The notes beneath the pieces were generated by a model. The model ran no database searches and had not been told where the DNA came from. It saw nothing but the letters and a program-made list of their open reading frames with translations. The position numbers and the translations under genes are program-made. From a bacterium (GTDB taxonomy: Bacteria; Gemmatimonadota; Gemmatimonadetes; Gemmatimonadales; Gemmatimonadaceae), in the NCBI GenBank assembly GCA_021802745.1, contig JAJZRK010000195.1, forward strand, positions 1-6,093: a stretch of 6,093 nt of DNA, given 5' to 3'. This document shows, piece after piece, positions 1-6,093 of the stretch; within the stretch, counting starts at the first letter, position 1, and every line of letters begins with the position of its first letter.

Positions 1-2
1 TT

Positions 3-539
3 CCGATCTTTGCCACGACGACGTCCACCGACAACGCCGGCACGACGTACACGTGCTCGGCGGTCAACGGCGCGGGCCTGACCGCCGCGCAGTCGGCGTT
101 TGCCAAGCGCGACGCCACCAAGCCGGTCATCGGCTACAGCGGCAACGCCGGGAGCTACACCGTGGACGAGTCGGTCGCGATCACGTGCTCGGCGAGCGAT
201 GCCATGTCGGGACTCGCGTCAAACACCTGCGCCAACATCGGTGGCGACGCCTTCACCTTCGCCATCGGCACCAACAGCCGCTCGGCGTCGGCGAGCGACA
301 ACGCCGGCAACTCGAACACGGCTTCCACCAGCTTCACGGTATCGGTGACGTCGGGCAGCCTGTGCTCGCTCGTGCAGCGCTGGGTGAGCAACGCGGGCGT
401 GGCAAACTCGATGTGCGTGAAGCTCCGCCAGGGCTCGTACGGCGCCTTCCGCAACGAACTCTCGGCACAGGGCGGCAAGAAGTTCCTGAGCGCCGAGCAC
501 GCGGCGATCCTGCTGCGGCTCGTCAACGTGCTCGGGTAG
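3..539 (+). CDS. Secreted Ig/HYR-like repeat protein, C-terminal part (5' end outside window)
   Basis: The reading frame is open from the left edge and stops with TAG at 537-539, leaving the last 178 residues of a longer protein. The visible part is rich in Thr, Ser, Ala, Asn and Gly, with scattered Cys (CSAV, CSAS, TCAN). The motif DNAG occurs twice, 89 codons apart, and the 14 bp encoding it (29-42 and 296-309) are identical. This fits tandem extracellular Ig-like or HYR-type beta-sandwich domains. The last ~60 residues change character: they start SGSLCSLVQRWV, contain AGVANSMCVKL, and continue as amphipathic helices to LRLVNVLG. This resembles the FIMAH-type C-terminal module found on secreted bacterial proteins. 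Seen: repeats, composition, helical tail. Inferred: cell-surface or secreted location, possibly adhesion or carbohydrate-related. The catalytic or targeting part, if any, lies upstream of the window. Confidence 0.8.
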   Translation, partial: PIFATTTSTDNAGTTYTCSAVNGAGLTAAQSAFAKRDATKPVIGYSGNAGSYTVDESVAITCSASDAMSGLASNTCANIGGDAFTFAIGTNSRSASASDNAGNSNTASTSFTVSVTSGSLCSLVQRWVSNAGVANSMCVKLRQGSYGAFRNELSAQGGKKFLSAEHAAILLRLVNVLG

Positions 540-560
540 TTTCAGCGAAGCGAAGCTGCG

Positions 561-592
561 AAGCAGGGCCCCTCCAACGAGGGGCCCTGTTT
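561..592 (+). terminator. Strong intrinsic terminator, probably shared by two convergent genes
   Basis: Ten perfect base pairs (CAGGGCCCCT at 564-573 with AGGGGCCCTG at 580-589) close a 6-nt loop, and the helix extends outward through a G-T wobble and two A-T pairs. On the + strand the hairpin runs into TTTCGTT. It sits 21 bp after the stop of the secreted-protein gene and 36 bp past the stop of dcp, which converges from the right. No other hairpin lies between 593 and 628, so it may act for both genes, although the T-tract on the - strand side is poor. Confidence 0.85.
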
Positions 593-628
593 CGTTCGTG
601 CTACCTCAGCCGTGGCGATGCCAGCAAC

Positions 629-2752
629 CTAGCGCTTTTCGGCAGAGAGCCCCCGGTTGGCCAGCAGGGGCCCGATCTCGGGGTCGCGCCCGCGGAACTG
701 CCGATAGATGGTGGCCATGTCGCCGGTGCCGCCGCGTGAGAGAACCAGGTCGCGGAAGCGCTGGCCGTTGGCGCGCGTGAGCCCGCCGTGCTCCTCGAAC
801 CAGGCATAGGCGTCGGCGTCAATCACTTCGCTCCAGATGTACGCGTAGTAACCGGCCGCATAGCCGCCGCCCCAGCTGTGCGAGAAGTAGCTGGTCTTGT
901 AGCGCGGCGGAACGAGCGGCAGGTCCACGCCGAAGCGCCTCAGCGCCTGCGCCTCAAACGCATCCGCATCCGTCGGGTGGTCGTTGACCGTCAGCGTGTG
1001 CCACGCCATGTCGAGCAGGGCTGCGCCGAGATATTCCGTGGTCGCGAAGCCCTGATCGAATGTCGTGGTGCGCCGAATCTTGTCCACGAGTGCGGCCGGC
1101 ATCGGTGCGCCTGTCTGGTAATGCTTGGCGTAATGCGCGAAGACGTCGGGATGCAGCGCCCAGTGCTCGTTGAACTGCGAGGGCACCTCCGTGAAGTCGC
1201 GTGGCATGTTGCCGGCGAGCCGCGGGTACGGCGCGGCGTTGAGAAAGCTGCTCAACGCGTGGCCAAACTCGTGGTACATCGTGGTGACGTTGTCCCAGGT
1301 GAGCAGGGCCGGCTGGCCCGCGGCGGGCTTGGTGAAGTTGCAGTTGTTGATCACCACCGGACGCGTACCGAGGAGCGCGGAGCGGCTCACGAACCCGCTC
1401 GACCAGGCGCCGCCGTTCTTGTTGTCGCGCTTGTAGTAGTCCGCGTAGAACAGCCCCAGTGACGAGTCGGCGTCAAAGACCTCGAAGACGCGCACGTCGG
1501 GATGATAGACCGGAATGTCCTTTCGTTCCTTGAACGTCAGGCCATAGAGTTGCTGCGCCGCAAAGAAGACGCCGTCGCGGAGTACGCGGTCGAGTTCGAA
1601 ATACGGCTTGATTTGCTCCTCATCCAGCGCATACTGCGCCACGCGCACCTGTTCGGCGTAGTACTGCCAGTCCCACGGCTCGAGCGCGAATGTGCCTCCC
1701 TGCTTGTTTACGAGCGACTGCATGGCCGCTGCTTCACCCCGTGCCTTCGCCGTGGCGGGTACCGCGAGCTGCTGGAGCAGCTTCAGCACGTTGTCCGGCG
1801 TCTTGGCCATCTGCTCTTCGAGGTTGTACGCCGCGAAGGACGGATAGCCGAGGACCTTGGCGCGCTCCGGGCGGAGCTGGGCGAGGCGCAGGATGATCTG
1901 GCGCGTGTCGTTGCTGTCGCCGCGCGCCGCGCGGAGGATGGATGCCTCGAACAGCCGCTGGCGCAGGGCGCGGTTCTTCAGCGACGACTGCGCCGGCTGC
2001 TGCGTGGTGTTCTGCAGGGGGAGCAACCAGTGGTTGGTCAGGCCGCGGTTCGCGGCAGCACCGGCGGCGGCCGCGATCTCGCCCGCACTCAGGCCATCGA
2101 GCTGGGCGACATCGTTGACGACCACGCCGCCGGCGCGCGTGGCCGCCATCAGACGCCGGCCAAACTCGTTGGTGAGCATTGCCTGTTCGCGATTCAGCGC
2201 GCGCAGGCGATCCTTGTCGGCGGCACTCAGCAGGGCGCCGGCGCGCACGAAGTCGCGGTAGTAGCGCTCCACCACCAGGCGCTGCAGCGAATCCAGGCCG
2301 AGTGTGGCGCGCCGGTCGTACAGCGTCTTGATGCGCTGAAAGAGCGAGTCGTTGAGACTGATCGCATCGCGATGCGCGGCCAGCTTGGGCGCGAGCGCGC
2401 GCTGGATCGCCTGCAACGAGTCGTTGGTGTTGGACGAGGTGAGCGCGCCGAAGACGCGTTGGACGCGCCCCAGCAGCTGCCCGGCGCGTTCGAGCGGGAG
2501 AATGGTGTTCGCGAAGGTCGGTTCCGCCGATTGGCGGATGACGGCCGACACCTCGGCGAGCTGCTGGCGCATACCCTCTTCGATGGCCGGCTGGAAGTCG
2601 GCAATGCGGATGCGCGTGAAGTCCGGCGCCTGGTAGAGCAGCGGACTCGGCGTGGCGAAGGGGTTGGTGCTGGGCAGCTGCGCAGTGCCGGCGCTGCCGC
2701 AGGTGAGCAGGGCGAGCCCGAGCGGGATCGCGAGACGGCGGAGGTTAAGCAT
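629..2752 (-). CDS. dcp: Exported M3-family zinc metallopeptidase, peptidyl-dipeptidase Dcp
   Basis: This 707-residue protein would remove C-terminal dipeptides from peptides, probably in the cell envelope. The zinc site is HEFGH (H494, E495, H498), and the third ligand is E522 in DFTEVPSQ, the usual M3A spacing. Downstream, HSWGGGYAAGYYAY (H625-Y638) matches the Dcp/thimet-oligopeptidase substrate loop; Y631 and Y638 correspond to E. coli Dcp Y607 and Y614. The N-terminal helical region (around 50-160, with PTFANTILPLE and SSNTNDSLQ) and the tail GGLTRANGQRFRDLVLSRG are also Dcp-like. The length is slightly above the ~680 of E. coli Dcp because of an N-terminal extension. The ATG at 2752 was chosen because it begins a signal peptide (MLNLRRLAIPLGLALLT) with likely cleavage after GTA24. 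C18 could be a lipid site, but T17 before it is atypical. The frame stays open further upstream, but that part is antisense to the divergent gene. No clear Shine-Dalgarno is seen. All catalytic residues are present, so it is probably active. Confidence 0.95.
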   Translation of the reverse strand: MLNLRRLAIPLGLALLTCGSAGTAQLPSTNPFATPSPLLYQAPDFTRIRIADFQPAIEEGMRQQLAEVSAVIRQSAEPTFANTILPLERAGQLLGRVQRVFGALTSSNTNDSLQAIQRALAPKLAAHRDAISLNDSLFQRIKTLYDRRATLGLDSLQRLVVERYYRDFVRAGALLSAADKDRLRALNREQAMLTNEFGRRLMAATRAGGVVVNDVAQLDGLSAGEIAAAAGAAANRGLTNHWLLPLQNTTQQPAQSSLKNRALRQRLFEASILRAARGDSNDTRQIILRLAQLRPERAKVLGYPSFAAYNLEEQMAKTPDNVLKLLQQLAVPATAKARGEAAAMQSLVNKQGGTFALEPWDWQYYAEQVRVAQYALDEEQIKPYFELDRVLRDGVFFAAQQLYGLTFKERKDIPVYHPDVRVFEVFDADSSLGLFYADYYKRDNKNGGAWSSGFVSRSALLGTRPVVINNCNFTKPAAGQPALLTWDNVTTMYHEFGHALSSFLNAAPYPRLAGNMPRDFTEVPSQFNEHWALHPDVFAHYAKHYQTGAPMPAALVDKIRRTTTFDQGFATTEYLGAALLDMAWHTLTVNDHPTDADAFEAQALRRFGVDLPLVPPRYKTSYFSHSWGGGYAAGYYAYIWSEVIDADAYAWFEEHGGLTRANGQRFRDLVLSRGGTGDMATIYRQFRGRDPEIGPLLANRGLSAEKR

Positions 2753-2790
2753 GGGAGACCCGGTGGACAGGAGATGACCGGGGGCCGTCC

Positions 2791-2805
2791 CCGTAGAGTC
2801 TACGG
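2791..2805. promoter_or_regulatory. 15-bp palindrome in the divergent intergenic spacer, candidate operator
   Basis: CCGTAGA and TCTACGG form perfect 7-bp arms around a single central G. It lies in the ~63-bp spacer between the start of dcp (- strand) and the small NTF2-like gene (+ strand). Its position fits an operator or overlapping divergent promoter elements: each strand contains a TAGAGT or TAGACT sequence that loosely resembles a -10 box. No convincing -35 box was found on either side, so no promoter is called. Confidence 0.35.
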
Positions 2806-2815
2806 AACGCGGCCG

Positions 2816-3229
2816 ATGCGCGCGAGGGCGATGCACGAGGGCGATGCGGCGCTCGCCAAGGACCGCGAGGCGCTCGCCGGAGCGATCGCCGATCTCGTCG
2901 CCGGTATCCACACCAGCGACGCCGCGCGGCTCGAGCGCATGCTGCATCCCGAGGTCGCGATGTCCGGTTTCGGCGCGTTCCCCGGCGCGAAGCCAGCGAT
3001 CAACCGGACCCGCTACTCCGGGATTGTCGAGCCGGCCCGAGCGAAGCTGATGCGCGTCGTGCCCGAGGACGCGCGGACCGCGCAGACACGAATCGTGGAC
3101 GTAATGGATGGCATGGCCTTGGCGGAAGTGGCCATGCCCAACGCCTTCGTCGTCCTCCAACTTGCGCGACTGGACGGTGAGTGGCGGGTGTTGAACATCG
3201 TGAGCGAACGGATCATGCCGGGGCGGTGA
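2816..3229 (+). CDS. Small NTF2-like / putative lumazine-binding family protein
   Basis: The protein has about 137 residues, with the overall pattern of the NTF2-like superfamily and closest in feel to the putative lumazine-binding (SnoaL-like) group. It begins with a helix (ALAGAIADLVAGIHTSDAARLERMLHPEVA) carrying the usual conserved HP after the helical hairpin. It ends with paired beta strands, VVLQLARLDGEWRVLNIV (about residues 112-129), the LxxxDGxWRIxN signature of this group. No signal peptide is visible, so it is probably cytoplasmic. Members of this fold are often enzymes or ligand-binding proteins, and no specific substrate can be assigned here. ATG 2816 is used. ATG 2831 (132 aa) is an equal alternative, with GAGGG only 2 nt in front of it, which is too close for a normal ribosome site. 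It is transcribed divergently from dcp and closed by its own terminator. Confidence 0.8.
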   Translation: MRARAMHEGDAALAKDREALAGAIADLVAGIHTSDAARLERMLHPEVAMSGFGAFPGAKPAINRTRYSGIVEPARAKLMRVVPEDARTAQTRIVDVMDGMALAEVAMPNAFVVLQLARLDGEWRVLNIVSERIMPGR

Positions 3230-3243
3230 CCGCCTCGAACGCC

Positions 3244-3278
3244 AAACCCCGCACCGGCTGACGCCGATGCGGGGTTTT
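3244..3278 (+). terminator. Intrinsic terminator of the NTF2-like gene
   Basis: The outer stem AAACCCCGCA (3244-3253) pairs perfectly with TGCGGGGTTT (3268-3277). An inner CGGC/GCCG helix closes a TGAC loop. The hairpin is followed by T-rich sequence (TTTTCGTTTTCG overall) and lies 14 bp after the TGA stop. Confidence 0.88.
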
Positions 3279-3290
3279 CGTTTTCGTGCA

Positions 3291-3333
3291 TGGGCCATCG
3301 AGGAGTTGAACCTCGGACCTCACGCGTATCAGG
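3291..3333 (-). pseudogene. 3' fragment of tRNA-Ile(GAT), candidate integration (att) site
   Basis: Read on the - strand, the 43 nt contain, in order: the last base of the 5' anticodon strand (C), a seven-base anticodon loop CTGATAC with U33 and anticodon GAT, the 3' anticodon strand GCGTG, a five-base variable loop AGGTC, a perfect T-arm (CGAGG, loop TTCAACT, CCTCG), and the acceptor 3' strand ATGGCCC plus discriminator A. No CCA is encoded. GCGTG-AGGTC after CTGATA is typical of bacterial tRNA-Ile(GAU). Upstream of the anticodon loop the sequence (GGGTC where CACGC is expected) cannot pair, and no D-arm or 5' acceptor strand follows in the next few hundred bases. The gene is therefore truncated exactly at the anticodon stem-loop. 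This is the classic core retained at one end of a tRNA-integrated element. It could instead be a decayed duplicate tRNA. Confidence 0.75.
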
Positions 3334-3495
3334 ACCCCGTAAATGCGCACGAATTGTGCGCGAATGTTCACTTAGTTCGCGCTGGACGAACATCCTGCTC
3401 AGTTTCTCGTCACAATCTGTGCAAGTTGCGCACTTCCCCGAACATCTCGCGCGCGCGAATGGACACCAGCAATCGCAGCCGGCCGTCGCCTGTCC
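3334..3495. other. Non-coding stretch with short repeated motifs next to the tRNA fragment
   Basis: No convincing gene is seen. Short repeats are present: TGCGCAC at 3344 and 3427, GCGCGAATG at 3358 and 3453, CGAACATC at 3387 and 3439, inverted arms GCGCAC/GTGCGC at 3345-3350 and 3356-3361, and a 12-bp palindrome TCGCGCGCGCGA at 3447-3458. Paired short repeats beside an att core could be recombinase arm-binding sites, but their spacings are not uniform and several are simple GC-alternating sequence. No clear terminator for the leftward genes is visible here. Confidence 0.35.
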
Positions 3496-4161
3496 TTACT
3501 GCGGAAGCTCCAGGCGGGCTTCGATCTTTCCGCGCACGCATGCAGCAGCGTTCCGCACGGAGAGTGGCACGGACTGTGACGACGCCACTGCATTGAGACG
3601 ACTAACGGCAGACCGGAGCGTGGCCGCCGTCAGTTCGGTCTCCTTGGTGAGAGCCACCGTCCCCGTCAATCCCGTGCCGCATCCCGGAGCTCCACCGATC
3701 GCTCCATCCCAGTACATCACGAGCATTCCATCCGAGATCTGACTAGCAACCGTGAACGTCATGGCAATCCGCGAGTTCGCCGTCGCGGAGTTATCACTGA
3801 TGACGTCAAGCGCAGCAAGCAAGAGACCTTCATCCACAATCTCCCACGTCGGCACCAGCGCCTTGAACAGCACGGCAGTATCCGCCTCCGTGCGCAAAGA
3901 GCGGACCATGGCGGCCAGTGCGGGCACGGCGTCTGCCAGCGGGCAGCGTGGGGCGACGGCCAGCGCCCATGCTTCCTTCTTCGCCGGATGCCCTTTCTCC
4001 ACGATACGCAGCGCCGACCGGCACTCTTTCCCCGTCGGTGGATCCTGCTGCGGTACCTGAGAGTGGAGGCGCACGGAGAGGCAGATCACCAGTCCACCGA
4101 TGACCGCAGCTCGGCTTCGAAGCATCGCCTTCGTACCCTGCGGCATAGACGTCGGCATCAT
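3496..4161 (-). CDS. Secreted protein of unknown function, possibly helical-repeat
   Basis: This gene encodes 221 residues and I do not recognise the family. The N-terminus has basic residues followed by a hydrophobic core (AAVIGGLVICLSV, about residues 18-30) and then a polar, Pro/Gln-rich stretch, consistent with a signal peptide. The mature part is mainly Ala/Leu-rich amphipathic helices (CRSALRIVEKGHPAKKEAW, VPALAAMVRSL, GLLLAALDVISD, AATLRSAVSRLNAVASS), which suggests HEAT-like helical repeats or a four-helix-type fold. A Gly-rich insert (YWDGAIGGAPGCGTGLTGT) lies around 150-168. Start 4161 is supported by GAGGG nine bases upstream, inside the end of the preceding gene; 4158 or 4125 are alternatives. 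It follows the lipoprotein gene after a single base, so the two are probably translationally coupled and work together. Confidence 0.72.
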   Translation of the reverse strand: MMPTSMPQGTKAMLRSRAAVIGGLVICLSVRLHSQVPQQDPPTGKECRSALRIVEKGHPAKKEAWALAVAPRCPLADAVPALAAMVRSLRTEADTAVLFKALVPTWEIVDEGLLLAALDVISDNSATANSRIAMTFTVASQISDGMLVMYWDGAIGGAPGCGTGLTGTVALTKETELTAATLRSAVSRLNAVASSQSVPLSVRNAAACVRGKIEARLELPQ

Positions 4162-4162
4162 C

Positions 4163-6093
4163 TTACGGGTCCCTCGACGTGAAGTCCCAGCGGCACGGAA
4201 AGATGCCCGTTGGGGCAGGAGAATACCACCGAGCTTGGTCGGTACGCTCCAACTGGGCGTGCGCCGCTGCGGTCAATCGCCATGCCATCATTTCATATCT
4301 GTCCTTCGCACGCGCGCGAAGAACAGTATCGGCCCGCGTGGCAGTGGGGCCACAGGAGATTACCTGCTCAACAGTGCTGCCAAGCGAGCGGTCCGCACCA
4401 CCGAAAATGCCTTGGTGGGAATTCGCTGCGAGTCCCACGCCTTCGTGGCGCTCTACTTCTTGAATGAAGACCGGTACCTGTGTGCTATCACAACGGGCAG
4501 TACTGAACGTTGGATCGGTACCGCCATTCTGGTCTCTTCGCCACGCCGAGCCTGGATCGAGATCTCGGTTTCTCCACCACGGGGCGCGGGGAAGCGTTGG
4601 TATGCTCGTGAGAAAGGCAAGGCGCGCGTTCGGGCCTCCTGTCAGATACGTGACGTCGCCCACACGGATAGCTAGACGACCGAGATCGGTGACCGCGGCG
4701 TGCCCCGGGCCCGGGGTCGCATCGATAGCGAGAGGAGGAGTCACGTACGGTGCAAGTCGCGGTGGTATCGAGTCGAAGGGATCGGGCTGCGCAGAGAGCC
4801 CGGGCCTTGGGGAGAAAGTCCACTGCCTGGGGTTCACCACGATTTGGCGCTCTGGCGTGACACGCACCTGGAAGCCCGTGCCCTGATCGTTGGTCACGGC
4901 ACCGTACGCCCGGAGCGCCGTCGCTGTGACCATGATGCCGCCAATCGAGACAGTGCCGCCAGCGGGTTCGTTGCGAGGAGCAGCAAGGAGTTGGTTGCGG
5001 ACCGTATCGGCGTTGATGACGGCCACGGCGACGATGGAATCGACCCGAAACGGCACAGACGTCGACGCCGTAATCGTGCACGTGGCCGTCGTGCCGCGGG
5101 TCACCGCCGCTGGACACGAGAGGCCCAGCGTGCCCGCAGGCACTGCCGGGACGAGGCGCAGGCTGTAGGAGACGTACTCGTTTGGAGGCGGCACGAACGT
5201 CAGGCGTGCAATCTCCCCGGTAAAGACATGGATGGGCTCCGTCAGCGTCCCCGGAGGTGCGAAGGGATATGAGTACGCTTCGACGACGGCACCCGACAGA
5301 TCGTACGAAGTAACCACGTTGCCGGCGAAGCTCGGGTCATGCACCGTCACTTCGACGGCCTCGACGGGCGCACTGAACGAGAGGTCGATGGTCCCCATCA
5401 CGCCGGACCCGGGCTCAAACTGAAAACCGCCAAACACGCCGCCCCAGAACACGGGTGCCGTAAACTGGTAGACGAGTCCACTGCACGCCGACAGGTCGGC
5501 CTCCACGTCGAGGGCGCAGCTGAACGCGATGAGGTTGGCAAAGCGTTCATCTGAGACGTCACGCCAGGGACGCGTCGCTTCCTCTACCCTCGAGCGACCG
5601 AAGAGCCGTTGGACCAGACGAAACGTCCCGGTTGGTCGGTGTTGACCACGGCGCGTCAGTTCGTACCGCACCATTGCCGTCCCTGACGCCGCAAAGTGCA
5701 GCACGGTTGCTGAAGCGAGGCGGGATAAGGGGATTTCCGTGCGCGCACCGCTCGCCGTGACCCGAAGTACCACCGCCTCGCCGACAGCACTCGCAGCGGC
5801 AGGCGACATTGTCGCGTCCAGCATCAGGCTATCGCCAGCCGACACGGACAGCCGCACCGCGGCCAAGAAGACGGCGCCGTCCGCGGAGTCCGCCGACGTG
5901 ACGGTCAACCGCAGGGGAAGAACGTCATTCACCAACACGCAGACGGAGTCGCACGCCTCGTTCGACGAACTGACAGCGAGAGTGGCAAGCTCAGTCGCAG
6001 GAGACGGCCAAGCATCGGGCGCTGCCGGAGATGGCCTCGCCTGATCGCATCCCGGCACGGCAAGCACGGTCCCCACGAACGCGACGGCCCATG
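4163..6093 (-). CDS. Large putative lipoprotein with Ig-like regions and an unassigned C-terminal module (start outside window)
   Basis: The frame is open through the right edge. The first in-window start, GTG 6076, would give 637 residues beginning at the hydrophobic core without a basic n-region, so the true start is probably beyond 6093. Numbering from that GTG: LAVPGC10 is a plausible lipobox followed by a Pro/Ala/Ser linker (11-35), pointing to a membrane-anchored lipoprotein. Residues 45-145 are beta-rich. Residues 205-310 (FWGGVFGGFQFEPGSG, then DLSFSAPVEAVEVTV) look like a beta-sandwich or jelly-roll. Residues 319-415 hold an Ig-like segment starting LSCPAAVTRGTTATCT. Residues 416-530 are Pro-rich. 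Residues 531-637 form a different, mixed module with RHEGVG (H544, E545) and NSH (H554), two Cys, and an Arg/Ala-rich helix. I do not recognise the family. Base composition looks slightly less GC-rich around 4300-4560. It heads an apparent two-gene operon, and its promoter is off the window. Confidence 0.78.
   Translation of the reverse strand, partial: WAVAFVGTVLAVPGCDQARPSPAAPDAWPSPATELATLAVSSSNEACDSVCVLVNDVLPLRLTVTSADSADGAVFLAAVRLSVSAGDSLMLDATMSPAAASAVGEAVVLRVTASGARTEIPLSRLASATVLHFAASGTAMVRYELTRRGQHRPTGTFRLVQRLFGRSRVEEATRPWRDVSDERFANLIAFSCALDVEADLSACSGLVYQFTAPVFWGGVFGGFQFEPGSGVMGTIDLSFSAPVEAVEVTVHDPSFAGNVVTSYDLSGAVVEAYSYPFAPPGTLTEPIHVFTGEIARLTFVPPPNEYVSYSLRLVPAVPAGTLGLSCPAAVTRGTTATCTITASTSVPFRVDSIVAVAVINADTVRNQLLAAPRNEPAGGTVSIGGIMVTATALRAYGAVTNDQGTGFQVRVTPERQIVVNPRQWTFSPRPGLSAQPDPFDSIPPRLAPYVTPPLAIDATPGPGHAAVTDLGRLAIRVGDVTYLTGGPNARLAFLTSIPTLPRAPWWRNRDLDPGSAWRRDQNGGTDPTFSTARCDSTQVPVFIQEVERHEGVGLAANSHQGIFGGADRSLGSTVEQVISCGPTATRADTVLRARAKDRYEMMAWRLTAAAHAQLERTDQARWYSPAPTGIFPCRWDFTSRDP
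4171..4175 (-). promoter_or_regulatory. Ribosome binding site of the 221-aa gene, inside the preceding coding sequence
   Basis: GAGGG on the - strand is separated by nine bases from the ATG at 4161. It lies within the final codons of the upstream lipoprotein gene, whose TAA is at 4165-4163. Ribosomes ending the first gene would be placed directly on the start of the second. It is the clearest Shine-Dalgarno in the window and favours the long start over the internal ATG at 4125. Confidence 0.6.

Noticed and set aside
541..563. GCGAAG repeated three times after the first stop codon
   Set aside because: Only three short copies, irregularly spaced, with no array structure. Not a CRISPR or meaningful satellite.
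1502..2815. Long + strand open frame leading into the NTF2-like gene, giving a 575-residue protein
   Set aside because: It runs antisense through the conserved catalytic coding sequence of dcp, and its translation is Arg-rich with no recognisable motif. Only the part after 2816 has family signature and composition of a real protein.
2753..3298. In-frame upstream extension of dcp (182 codons before ATG 2752)
   Set aside because: It lies antisense to the NTF2-like gene, has Arg/His-rich low-complexity composition with no domain, and would place the clear signal peptide in the middle of the protein. It is an open frame caused by high GC.
3291..3333. tRNA split by a group I intron
   Set aside because: The anticodon loop is intact inside the fragment, the break is in the anticodon stem, and no 5' half or intron-core structure is visible in the next several hundred bases.
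3447..3458. 12-bp palindrome TCGCGCGCGCGA as a terminator or binding site
   Set aside because: It is simple CG alternation with no loop and no T-tract, and such sequence is expected by chance in high-GC DNA.
3290..3742. + strand open frame beginning MGHRGVEPRTSRVSGPR
   Set aside because: Its start is the antisense reading of the tRNA T-arm and acceptor, a well-known source of false proteins, and the rest overlaps the 221-aa gene in reverse.

Overview
This is a high-GC window, probably bacterial. The likely source is a Gram-negative environmental lineage, with Gemmatimonadota as a guess only. Supporting hints are exported proteins with lipobox or signal-peptide N-termini, Cys-rich Ig-like secreted proteins carrying SCPAAVTRG-type repeats, a periplasmic-type Dcp peptidase, and a tRNA 3' end with no encoded CCA. 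None of these is diagnostic, and no rRNA or phylogenetic marker is present.

Left half (1-3290), core-like and compact. The window opens inside the C-terminus of a + strand secreted protein with Ig/HYR-like repeats and a FIMAH-like tail (3-539). It is closed by a strong hairpin terminator (561-592) that probably also serves the convergent gene. That gene is an exported M3-family peptidyl-dipeptidase, dcp, on the - strand (629-2752), with the zinc-binding HEFGH motif and the downstream Dcp tyrosine motif intact. A short divergent spacer holding a 15-bp palindrome separates dcp from a small + strand NTF2-like (lumazine-binding-like) protein (2816-3229), which ends in its own hairpin terminator (3244-3278).

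Boundary (3291-3333). Directly after that terminator, on the - strand, lies the 3' 43 nt of a tRNA-Ile(GAT) gene: anticodon loop, 3' anticodon strand, variable loop, perfect T-arm, and acceptor 3' strand. The 5' half is absent. This is the usual footprint of a tyrosine-recombinase attachment site left at the distal end of an integrated element. By the usual geometry the element would extend to the right, with an intact tRNA-Ile beyond the window. The next ~160 bp hold short repeated motifs and no gene.

Right half (3496-6093), accessory-like. Two tightly coupled - strand genes, one base apart, encode a large putative lipoprotein with beta-rich/Ig-like regions and an unfamiliar C-terminal module (truncated at the window edge), and a small secreted protein of unknown function. 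If the tRNA remnant is a real att site, this pair is candidate cargo of an integrated element. No integrase, transposase, CRISPR array or known defence gene is visible in the window.
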